Assembly: GCA_021820025.1 (NCBI GenBank)
Contig: JAKAEF010000030.1
Span: forward strand, 1 to 9,787
Length of the DNA stretch: 9,787 bases
Reading direction: 5' to 3'
Source: a bacterium
GTDB lineage: Bacteria > Patescibacteriota > Microgenomatia > Levybacterales > UBA12049
Position 1 is the stretch's first letter. Every line of letters starts with the position of its first letter. Of the stretch, positions 1 to 5,871 are shown one piece after another. Below the pieces are notes generated by a model. It saw nothing but the letters and a program-made list of their open reading frames with translations, searched no databases and was not told the origin of the DNA. Made by a program: the position numbers and the translations under genes.

Positions 1-2
1 GA

Positions 3-1028
3 CAAGTTTTCTTAACAATGCTGATTGCTCTTTTTATAAGCGCCGTTCTTATATTTGGTATAAATTTTACTGTTAATCAAAACGCTATTATTAAACAAGC
101 TCAATTACGTTTGCAAGCAACTTCAAGATCTACTGAAGAATTAATTGAAGAACAAATAGATAATGAGAAAACAAAACTTATTCTTTTAGCACAAAAACCG
201 ATAATTATTGAGCATACAGATATACCATTGACTAGGGCAACATTAAAAAATGCATTAGCAACAAATCTTCAAAATGGAATAACAAATGATTTTTTTATTG
301 TTCCAAATTCTGGAGATGTTTTTATAGAGGCAAATGAGCAAAATGATACTAGTGCAGAAGGACAATCTCTTCGATTTAGAGAATATTTTCAATGGACTAA
401 AACGGCTAAAAAAGAAGATATTTATGTTAGTGAACCACTCATTTCTTCTGCTGGACCAACAAAGGGAGAATGGATTGTTGTTTTAGCAACCCCGCTTATT
501 ACCGATGCGGGAAAATATACTGGAGGGTTATTTATGCCAATTTTGCTTGAAGAATTTAGAAAAAACTACATAAATTCACTCAATATTGGCAAAGACACAA
601 CTATTTACATTATTGATGACCAGGGAAAAGCAATTAGCACCCAATATACTCCACTTTTGGGAGTTAATGTAAAAACCTATGCGCTCGAGAAAAAATGGCC
701 CCAATATGAGACTTATTTAGATACCATTCAAGCAATGCTAAAAAACAATGAAGGAACGGGGAATTATTGGTTTATGGGGTCTAATGGGAAGGCTATTCAT
801 TGGATTAGCGGTTATACAAGAATGATATTTGACGGGAAATGGGTTGTTATTGCAGCAGCACAACCTTATGATACTGTTTTTAGTCCAATAAATGATTTTT
901 TAGCTAACCCTATTAATTGGATTTTCTTTATTCTCTCTGCGGGAGCAATTTTTATTTTTATTGAGTCACTTATAGTCTTATCCTACAAAAAAGATCAACA
1001 GGCTCCTATTCGTGATAATTCACACTGA
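3..1028 (+). CDS. Stand-alone double-Cache-like membrane sensor protein, 5' end outside window
   Basis: The reading frame is open back to the window edge. The first ATG (18-20) has no Shine-Dalgarno sequence and sits inside a hydrophobic run that begins upstream (codons for QVFLT precede it), so the true start is probably outside the window. Counting from that ATG, a membrane helix covers about residues 1-18. An extracytoplasmic region of about 280 residues follows, and a second helix spans about 300-323 before a short polar tail. The motifs REYFQW, YVSEPLIS and WIVVLATPLI, followed by GKYTGGLF, resemble the membrane-distal half of dCache_1 ligand-binding domains, which bind small molecules outside the cell in chemoreceptors, kinases and cyclases. 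No output domain follows the second helix, so signalling would need a partner. The Cache call is from remembered motif pattern; the ligand is unknown. Confidence 0.65.
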   Translation, partial: QVFLTMLIALFISAVLIFGINFTVNQNAIIKQAQLRLQATSRSTEELIEEQIDNEKTKLILLAQKPIIIEHTDIPLTRATLKNALATNLQNGITNDFFIVPNSGDVFIEANEQNDTSAEGQSLRFREYFQWTKTAKKEDIYVSEPLISSAGPTKGEWIVVLATPLITDAGKYTGGLFMPILLEEFRKNYINSLNIGKDTTIYIIDDQGKAISTQYTPLLGVNVKTYALEKKWPQYETYLDTIQAMLKNNEGTGNYWFMGSNGKAIHWISGYTRMIFDGKWVVIAAAQPYDTVFSPINDFLANPINWIFFILSAGAIFIFIESLIVLSYKKDQQAPIRDNSH

Positions 1029-1226
1029 AGTTGCTATATAAATACTTTATGCTGAACAGGCGTTAGGAAATAAAGTTTTGTTTGCAAGGACATTCCCTGT
1101 AAAATGCATTGCAACTTTTCAAAAATTTTCTTTTCTTATGCAAACAGAGTGGTAGTTTAAAAAGAATAGCTTTTTTGCTGCAACAGAAAAGCAGGTTAAG
1201 GTTTAAGTCCTTATCACTCACAAAGA
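1029..1226. other. Convergent intergenic region with nested inverted repeats
   Basis: This 198-bp gap lies between two converging genes and contains no convincing ORF. Three colinear nested complementary pairs are visible: AAGTTGC 1028-1034 with GCAACTT 1111-1117, ATGC 1049-1052 with GCAT 1106-1109, and ACAGG 1056-1060 with CCTGT 1096-1100. A small hairpin TAAGG/CCTTA (1197-1201 and 1209-1213) lies just past the end of the Crp/Fnr gene. No clear T-tract terminator is seen. The pairs could form a transcript-end structure or be chance. Confidence 0.3.
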
Positions 1227-1892
1227 CTAGTAGTTTTCTTCTAATTCTTTTTCTAATTTTTTAATATTGGGAATTACAAATAACCTATTCTGCCACTTTA
1301 ATAATTTTTTCTTAATTAAAACTTCTACTTCTCTACTTGTTGTTTCACGGGTAATCGATAGCGTATTTGCTAAATCTTTATGCGTTATGGGAAGTTCAAT
1401 AGTTACTTCTCCTCCTTTTGCTATTCCAAATCTTTTTGCTAACACAAGTAATCTAAAAATAAGCCGAGGATATGATTTACCAAATTCTAGATTATCTATT
1501 CTAGCCATATAATTATTTAATAGTTCAACAACTTCCAGAGTAGTTTCTAATAATGCATGCGTATTATTTTTAATAAAATGCATAAATTCTTCATTTTTTG
1601 CAACTCTTACTGTAGCAATATTTATAGCCTCATAAAATATTTCTTTTTTTGTACTATTAAAAATATAGGAAATTGGGAAAATAAGTGGCGGCTTGTGAAA
1701 CGCATAAATTCTCTCATCGCCGTTAATTCCCAAACCATATATTTTTATAAAACCACTTTCTAAGTAAAAAACATCTCCATTGTAATTATCTATATGAAGA
1801 ATTATTTGTCCTTTTTTAAACACTTTTTGTTTTTGCTTCCAAAAGAAGGTATTTAGCAGAAGGGATGAAGGTTGGCTATTTACAGAGCTCAC
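1227..1892 (-). CDS. Crp/Fnr-family transcriptional regulator
   Basis: A 221-residue protein, near the usual family length. Residues about 22-110 form the cyclic-nucleotide-binding-type beta roll, about 113-137 the long dimerisation helix, and about 140-212 a winged helix-turn-helix. The recognition helix carries RETTSR (182-187), matching the R-E-x-x-x-R pattern with which E. coli CRP reads TGTGA half-sites. There are no cysteines, so it cannot bind an Fnr-type iron-sulfur cluster. The residues that bind cAMP phosphate in CRP are not apparent, so the effector is unknown. The start is GTG; an in-frame TGA at 1914-1916 excludes a longer form. The nearest Shine-Dalgarno, GAGGAGA, lies about 16 nt upstream, which is unusually far. 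It is transcribed divergently from the tRNA-like element and converges with the Cache gene, which it might serve, although nothing in the sequence shows this. Confidence 0.85.
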   Translation of the reverse strand: MSSVNSQPSSLLLNTFFWKQKQKVFKKGQIILHIDNYNGDVFYLESGFIKIYGLGINGDERIYAFHKPPLIFPISYIFNSTKKEIFYEAINIATVRVAKNEEFMHFIKNNTHALLETTLEVVELLNNYMARIDNLEFGKSYPRLIFRLLVLAKRFGIAKGGEVTIELPITHKDLANTLSITRETTSREVEVLIKKKLLKWQNRLFVIPNIKKLEKELEENY

Positions 1893-1932
1893 AACTTCAA
1901 CAGGTTTTTCTCCTCAATTGCTAGCTTAGCCT

Positions 1933-1962
1933 ATTCTAGATTAAAAAATCATTAAAAGTCAA
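1933..1962 (-). promoter_or_regulatory. Sigma-70-type promoter of the Crp/Fnr gene
   Basis: On the minus strand the -35 is TTGACT (1957-1962) and the -10 is TAGAAT (1933-1938), separated by 18 nt. Each matches the consensus at five of six positions. Transcription would begin near 1926, giving a leader of about 34 nt. The spacer holds a palindrome, GATT-AAAA-AATC (1939-1950), with the half-site/N4/half-site layout typical of dimeric regulators, so autoregulation is possible. Confidence 0.6.
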
Positions 1963-1967
1963 ATTTT

Positions 1968-1983
1968 GTGTGATAAAGAACAC
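1968..1983. promoter_or_regulatory. Possible operator, GTGT-N8-ACAC
   Basis: A short inverted repeat lies immediately upstream of the -35 of the Crp/Fnr gene and between it and the tRNA-like element. Its left half includes TGTGA (1969-1973), the half-site read by Crp-type RExxxR recognition helices. The right half is not a good TCACA match. It sits where a regulator could affect either divergent transcript. The arms are only 4 bp, so the call is weak. Confidence 0.25.
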
Positions 1984-2005
1984 TGAGAACCTAAAGAAAT
2001 TTGCA

Positions 2006-2011
2006 TAAAAT
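2006..2011 (+). promoter_or_regulatory. Possible -10 element for the tRNA-like RNA
   Basis: TAAAAT matches TATAAT at five of six positions, and transcription started from it would begin at about 2018, exactly the 5' end of the acceptor stem described next. No good -35 box is seen at the normal distance. The region is AT-rich, so chance is possible. Confidence 0.3.
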
Positions 2012-2017
2012 CTATCT

Positions 2018-2100
2018 GCGTCTGTAGCTTAATTTAAAGTGCATCTTTTTTATCTTGTTTGTGCTGCAAAGATGAGATAGAGGCAATCCTCTCAGACGCT
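2018..2100 (+). ncRNA. tRNA-like cloverleaf RNA with enlarged anticodon loop
   Basis: The layout follows tRNA spacing. A perfect 7-bp acceptor stem pairs GCGTCTG (2018-2024) with CAGACGC (2093-2099). TA occupies positions 8-9. The D-stem GCTT/AAGT (2027-2030, 2037-2040) includes one G-T pair. One linker base precedes the anticodon stem CATCT/AGATG (2042-2046, 2070-2074). After a 4-nt variable region, the T-stem AGAGG/CCTCT (2079-2083, 2088-2092) abuts the acceptor. Oddities are a 6-nt D-loop without GG, a 4-nt T-loop (CAAT instead of TTCRANN), a 23-nt anticodon loop, and no encoded CCA. Removing 16 nt (2053-2068) would leave the loop TTTTTAA, which resembles tRNA-Lys(TTT). It could be a degenerate or intron-bearing tRNA, or a tRNA-like small RNA. 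A -10-like box and a terminator-like hairpin flank it. Confidence 0.5.
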
Positions 2101-2107
2101 TTTAAAC

Positions 2108-2138
2108 TAACAAGAAAGCCTATTCGGCTTTCTTGTTA
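2108..2138. terminator. 13-bp hairpin, probable shared terminator
   Basis: The perfect inverted repeat 2108-2120 / 2126-2138 (TAACAAGAAAGCC and its complement) closes on a 5-nt loop, TATTC. It lies 7 nt after the tRNA-like element (+) and 21 bp beyond the stop of the Ser/Thr/Pro-repeat gene (-), so it can end both converging transcripts. The T-tracts are modest: the plus-strand arm is itself T-rich, and GTTTAAAA follows on the minus strand. Confidence 0.7.
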
Positions 2139-2158
2139 AAGACATTGGTTAATAGAAC

Positions 2159-2560
2159 TTATTTTGTATCTGTTTGTGTTTCTGAGTTCTCTTTTACTTC
2201 AGTTTTTTCTTGCGTATGTTCTTCAAACCGCAAGGCATTTCGTACATGTGCAGCCTCAGAGACAAACCACCCAAACGGTGTTTGGTCATTATCATGACCT
2301 GCTCCTGATGGAACAGGTGAAACTGATGGACTAGGACTGACTGTTGGACTAACAGTTGGGCTGACACTAGGTGAAACACTTGGTGTAACACTTGGTATGT
2401 CTGTTGGCGAAACACTTGGTGTTATACTAGGCGTTTCTGTTGGACTAATGCTTTCATCAGCCTGTGCTTGTACCTGTACATTACTTTGAACAGTAGCAGG
2501 TTTGCCAGGATGCATAAGCGAAACAAATAATGTAACAATTATTGATAATGCTGTTCCCAT
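2159..2560 (-). CDS. Small exported Ser/Thr/Pro-repeat protein, likely ECF-sigma target
   Basis: A 133-residue protein whose function I do not recognise. Residues 3-16 form a short hydrophobic N-terminus that could act as a signal peptide or anchor, although it lacks the usual positive charge. Residues about 40-85 are a low-complexity stretch built from tetrapeptides of the form [ST]-[VI]-[ST]-P, as in flexible cell-surface linkers. The C-terminal 45 residues are different: a segment around FGWFVSEAAHVRNALRF (about 96-112), likely amphipathic, then a highly charged tail. The start is secure: AGGAGGTG (2566-2573) lies just upstream of the ATG. The gene is the last of the sigma/anti-sigma cluster and has its own copy of the two-block promoter motif. 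I infer an extracytoplasmic effector or sensor in that response. Confidence 0.7.
   Translation of the reverse strand: MGTALSIIVTLFVSLMHPGKPATVQSNVQVQAQADESISPTETPSITPSVSPTDIPSVTPSVSPSVSPTVSPTVSPSPSVSPVPSGAGHDNDQTPFGWFVSEAAHVRNALRFEEHTQEKTEVKENSETQTDTK
2306..2428 (-). repeat. 12-bp coding repeat encoding [ST][VI][ST]P units
   Basis: Degenerate 12-bp units encode about eight consecutive tetrapeptides of the type SVSP, TVSP or SVTP. On the plus strand, similar strings such as AACACTTGGTG recur. Such tracts commonly change in copy number by slippage, so length may vary between strains. Confidence 0.7.
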
Positions 2561-2592
2561 TTTCTCACCTCCTTTTTGCTTTCTTTATATAA

Positions 2593-2619
2593 AACGAAAC
2601 AGAAAATAATTTGTGACGA
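2593..2619 (-). promoter_or_regulatory. ECF-type promoter of the Ser/Thr/Pro-repeat gene
   Basis: On the minus strand this reads TCGTCACAAAT (2609-2619), N10, TTCGTT (2593-2598). The same two blocks with the same 10-nt spacing lie upstream of the ECF sigma gene. A CGTT-type -10 about 15 nt from an upstream -35 block is typical of ECF promoters. Transcription would start about 25-30 nt before the ATG. The site lies in the gap after the anti-sigma stop, so the downstream gene can be transcribed separately. Confidence 0.7.
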
Positions 2620-2624
2620 GGAAA

Positions 2625-3209
2625 TTAATTATCGGAGTCTTGATGGAAATTATTTAAAAATTGTTCTCCTGCATTTTCTATTTTTTTAATTTGTTTTTTT
2701 ACATCATGTTCTATACCTTCTTCAACAGAATTTGTAGGCTGCACTGTAGAAATTCCTTCTACTTCTGATTCTCTTTCTCCACCTTTGCTTCCTTCTCTCT
2801 CTTGTCCGTCTTCACCTGCTCCGGTAATACTATAATGCGTTTTTGTTGGTGCTGGATTTGTAGGCTGAGGAATACTTGTTGGAATATTTTGTGATTGCGG
2901 AATTATTGTTGGAATAACATTTTCATGAATTAATTGTGGTGCAATTGTTTGAATTGCTTGTTTTATTGGATATAAAGGAGTTCCGGGATTACTTAATTTT
3001 GCGGCCCAAACAAGCCCCGATCCTGCAAGAAGTAAAACAACTAAAACCGATAAAATAAGTCCTGTTCTAAATGCAAATAACGGGAAATAAAATCCCCTAT
3101 ACTTGGGTTGCAAAAATGCACTTTGAGTAGCAATTTTTTTATGCAAACTGTTACTGGCCTTTATGCTTCCTAAATTTTGCAAATGTTCTAAAATTATTTT
3201 GTCTTTCAT
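2625..3209 (-). CDS. Membrane anti-sigma factor candidate with DUF5667-like motif
   Basis: A 194-residue single-pass membrane protein. The N-terminal 47 residues would be cytoplasmic and could hold the sigma factor, although no zinc-binding HxxxCxxC motif is present. One helix spans about 48-69. It is followed by AAKLSNPGTPLYPIKQAIQ (69-87), which resembles the short motif seen in DUF5667-type proteins encoded beside ECF sigma genes. Residues 99-125 are Pro/Thr-rich, 130-155 Gly/Glu-rich, and the C-terminus is a charged helix. The ATG overlaps the sigma stop (ATGA, 3206-3209), and GGAG is 8 nt or so upstream, so the two are translationally coupled. I infer the anti-sigma role from position and topology; the family match is from memory. 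Confidence 0.7.
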   Translation of the reverse strand: MKDKIILEHLQNLGSIKASNSLHKKIATQSAFLQPKYRGFYFPLFAFRTGLILSVLVVLLLAGSGLVWAAKLSNPGTPLYPIKQAIQTIAPQLIHENVIPTIIPQSQNIPTSIPQPTNPAPTKTHYSITGAGEDGQEREGSKGGERESEVEGISTVQPTNSVEEGIEHDVKKQIKKIENAGEQFLNNFHQDSDN

Positions 3210-3760
3210 ACTAATATCTCCTGTAATGCTTTTATTGCTCTAGATTGTAATGCCCGAACAGCATCCTGGCGCTTTCCCATAATATCAGCAATTTGTGAAT
3301 TAGGTACATCACTAATAAATTTTAATGTAATAATTTCTTGTTGTTCATCTGTTAACTTACCTAATGCTTGTTTTATTTTTTCTATTTCTAATTTTTTAAA
3401 TATCTCTTCTTCATGATTCTGTTTTTCATCTGCAATTGTTTCTGTTAATGCTATATGCTGTTTTTGTGTTCTGTAATTATCTATAACAGTATTTCTGGCA
3501 ATAGCATATATCCATGCCTGAAAACTTCCCGACTTGTATTGTTCTAATTTCTCCCAGGCCTTAACAAAAACATCGGATGCCAAGTCTTCAGCAAGCTCCT
3601 TATTTTGTCCCACACGAAAATATACATATCTATATATTTTATCTAGGTACAACTGATACAGTTTTCCAAAAGCTTCTCTGTCCCCAAGTTTTGCCTGTTG
3701 TACATAAATCCATTCCGGTACAGAAAATAACTTTTGGAGTCTTTGTGCAAGCGCTTGCAT
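3206..3760 (-). CDS. ECF-type RNA polymerase sigma factor
   Basis: A 184-residue sigma-70-family protein holding only regions 2 and 4, as in ECF factors. Region 2 spans about 27-98 and includes AEDLASDVFVKAW (57-69), the core-binding/-10 recognition segment, and ARNTVIDNYR. Region 4 spans about 130-180 and includes LTDEQQEIITLKF and a helix-turn-helix around NSQIADIMGKRQDAVRAL. It would direct RNA polymerase to a small regulon in response to an envelope signal relayed by the membrane protein encoded next. AAAGGAG lies only about 3 nt from the ATG, an unusually short spacing, and no other start is better. It follows topA by 29 bp and has its own promoter motif overlapping the topA end, which implies autoregulation. 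Confidence 0.93.
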   Translation of the reverse strand: MQALAQRLQKLFSVPEWIYVQQAKLGDREAFGKLYQLYLDKIYRYVYFRVGQNKELAEDLASDVFVKAWEKLEQYKSGSFQAWIYAIARNTVIDNYRTQKQHIALTETIADEKQNHEEEIFKKLEIEKIKQALGKLTDEQQEIITLKFISDVPNSQIADIMGKRQDAVRALQSRAIKALQEILV

Positions 3761-3777
3761 AGGCTCCTTTATTATAT

Positions 3778-3804
3778 AACGAAGTAGTCTTAGATTTGTG
3801 ACGA
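3778..3804 (-). promoter_or_regulatory. ECF-type autoregulatory promoter of the sigma gene
   Basis: On the minus strand this reads TCGTCACAAAT (3794-3804), N10, TTCGTT (3778-3783), identical in both blocks and spacing to the site before the Ser/Thr/Pro-repeat gene. The -35 block is formed by the last sense codons of topA (Ser-Ser-Gln-Ile). Transcription would start about 10 nt before the sigma ATG, just ahead of its Shine-Dalgarno. A TATAAT (3771-3776) follows, but no matching sigma-70 -35 is seen. Confidence 0.7.
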
Positions 3805-5871
3805 AGATGTAGCCTTTGAGGCTGGCTTAGCAGTTTTTTTTGCTGGTTTTTTAGGTTCTTCGCCTGTTTTTTTAATATCTGTTAATTTCCATACGGCAAA
3901 ATTACAATTTGGATAATTGCTACATCCATAAAAAGTTCTTCCTTTTTTTGTTTTTTTGGCAATAATTTTGCCTCCATCTTTTGGACAGATATAATTTGTT
4001 TCTAATACAAATGGCTTCTTAAAATCACAGGTTGGAAAGTTTTTACAAGATATAAATTTGCCAAAACGTCCAACACGAATTACTAATGGTGCTCCATCTT
4101 TTGGACACATTTCCCCGGTTTCTTCAGCTGGAATTTCTACGCGTTCTGCTTTACTTACCTCTTTTAATTTTTGAGCAAATGGCGTGTAAAAATCTTTTAT
4201 CATTGGCTGCCAAGGCTTACCGTTATTTGCAATTGCGTCTAATTCATCTTCCATGTTTGCAGTAAATGGAATATCGTCTATATCTGAAAAGTTTTTAACC
4301 AAAAAATCATTAACAGCCATACCAACAGATGTTGGGACAAAGCGTCCTTGTTCGCGTTCTATATAATTTCGGGCTTCAATGGTTGAAATAATAGATGCAT
4401 ATGTTGACGGTCTTCCAATTCCTTCTTCTTCCAGACTGCTAATGAGTGAAGCGTCATTATATCGTGGAGGTGGTGGGGTTTCATGTTTTTCTGTAAGTAC
4501 GTTTTCAGCCTTAAGTGTTTCTAATGCTATAAAATTGGGTAATTTTTTATCCTGTAATCCAAATGGATTTACTTTTAAGAAACCTTCAAAAACAAGTACC
4601 GATCCATTAGCCTTTAGTTTATATTTTTTGCCGCTAACACCTGTTACATCAACATACACTGTTGTGGATTCTATTTGTGCATCAGACATTTGTGATGCAA
4701 CTGCTCTTCTCCAAATTAATTCATATAATTTTCCAAATGCACTTCCCAAATCTTGGCTAATTTGTTCTGCACTTACATTTACTTTAGTTGGTCTTATTGC
4801 CTCATGTGCTTCTTGTGCTAATTTTTGTTTGTTTGCGTATGCTTTGGGATTTTCTGGAACAAATTTTTCTCCATATGTTTTCGTAACAAACGATCTAATT
4901 TGAGAAACAGCTGCTTGGGCTAAATTAACAGAATCCGTTCTGTGGTAGGTTATGTATCCTTCTTCATATAATTTTTGTGCTAAAGTCATGGTTCTCTTTC
5001 CTGAATATCCAAACCGTCTTGATGCATCTTGTTGTAGCGTTGAAGTTGTATATGGTGGTTGTGGTGATCGTTTTGTTTCTCGTTTTAACACTTCTGCAAC
5101 AGTGTATGCTTGTTTTTGTAAATCCTGTTCTATTTCTTTAGCCTGTTGTTCTGAAGTAATAATCGTTTTTGTAACAGTATATTTACCATCATATAAAGTA
5201 AATGCTTTTTGCTGCTCAATTTTTTCTGAATTAATTTCTATTAATTCAAAATCAACTGGAAATTTTTCTGATTGTTTTGTTAATGTAACAACAACAGTCC
5301 AGTATTCTTCTTTTGCAAATTTTTCTCTTTCTCTTTCTCTTTCTACAATTAAGCGAAGTGCTACAGATTGTACACGACCTGCTGATAATCCTCTTCTTAC
5401 TTTTGTCCAAAGAATTGGAGAAAGTTTATAACCAACTAATCGGTCTAAAACGCGACGTGCAATTTGTGCATCAACTAACTGTTGATTAACAACTCCCGGA
5501 TGTTGTATGGCTTCTTCAATTGCGTCTTTGGTAATTTCATGAAATACAATTCGAGCAAATTTATTTTTTGCCTTTCCACTGTCTAATTGTTGTGCAATAT
5601 TTGCAGAGATAGCCTCGCCTTCTCGGTCAGGGTCAGTTGCCAAAATAACTTCTTCTGCGTCTTTTGCCAATTTTTTTAACTCAGAAATTGTGGCTTTTTT
5701 ATCTGGTGAAATTTCAAATTGCGGCTCAAAATTATTGTCTACATCTACCCCTAATTTTGATTTTGGCAAATCCATCACATGCCCCATTGAGGCCTTAATA
5801 ACATAATTATCCCCTAAAAACCGGCTAATTGTTCTCGCTTTTGTTGGTGATTCTACAATAACTAATTTCAT
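3790..5871 (-). CDS. topA: DNA topoisomerase I (type IA)
   Basis: A 693-residue protein that relaxes negatively supercoiled DNA by single-strand passage. The N-terminal Toprim domain shows VESPTKA with Glu7 and the metal-binding DPDREGEA (Asp80, Asp82, Glu84). The catalytic tyrosine is Tyr309 in GYITYHRTDS, with Arg311 beside it. NASVAL-type core motifs such as GRVQSVALRL (165-174) are intact. Two C-terminal zinc-ribbon-like repeats begin at 589 and 629. Both read CPKDG, so the second cysteine of the usual CPxC knuckle is Asp (592, 632), leaving C589/C609/C615 and C629/C650/C656. A Lys/Ala-rich tail ends the protein. The ATG overlaps the stop of the original dprA frame (ATGA, 5868-5871), and the 3' end carries the sigma promoter. 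Confidence 0.97.
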   Translation of the reverse strand: MKLVIVESPTKARTISRFLGDNYVIKASMGHVMDLPKSKLGVDVDNNFEPQFEISPDKKATISELKKLAKDAEEVILATDPDREGEAISANIAQQLDSGKAKNKFARIVFHEITKDAIEEAIQHPGVVNQQLVDAQIARRVLDRLVGYKLSPILWTKVRRGLSAGRVQSVALRLIVEREREREKFAKEEYWTVVVTLTKQSEKFPVDFELIEINSEKIEQQKAFTLYDGKYTVTKTIITSEQQAKEIEQDLQKQAYTVAEVLKRETKRSPQPPYTTSTLQQDASRRFGYSGKRTMTLAQKLYEEGYITYHRTDSVNLAQAAVSQIRSFVTKTYGEKFVPENPKAYANKQKLAQEAHEAIRPTKVNVSAEQISQDLGSAFGKLYELIWRRAVASQMSDAQIESTTVYVDVTGVSGKKYKLKANGSVLVFEGFLKVNPFGLQDKKLPNFIALETLKAENVLTEKHETPPPPRYNDASLISSLEEEGIGRPSTYASIISTIEARNYIEREQGRFVPTSVGMAVNDFLVKNFSDIDDIPFTANMEDELDAIANNGKPWQPMIKDFYTPFAQKLKEVSKAERVEIPAEETGEMCPKDGAPLVIRVGRFGKFISCKNFPTCDFKKPFVLETNYICPKDGGKIIAKKTKKGRTFYGCSNYPNCNFAVWKLTDIKKTGEEPKKPAKKTAKPASKATSSSQI

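Noticed and set aside
2306..2428. CRISPR or intergenic tandem repeat
   Set aside because: The repeats are 12-bp, lie in frame inside a gene and encode proline-containing tetrapeptides; there are no spacers.
4379..5431. Long plus-strand ORFs opposite topA
   Set aside because: They lie antisense to a complete, motif-rich topA and their translations are Ser/Phe-rich shadows with no recognisable features.
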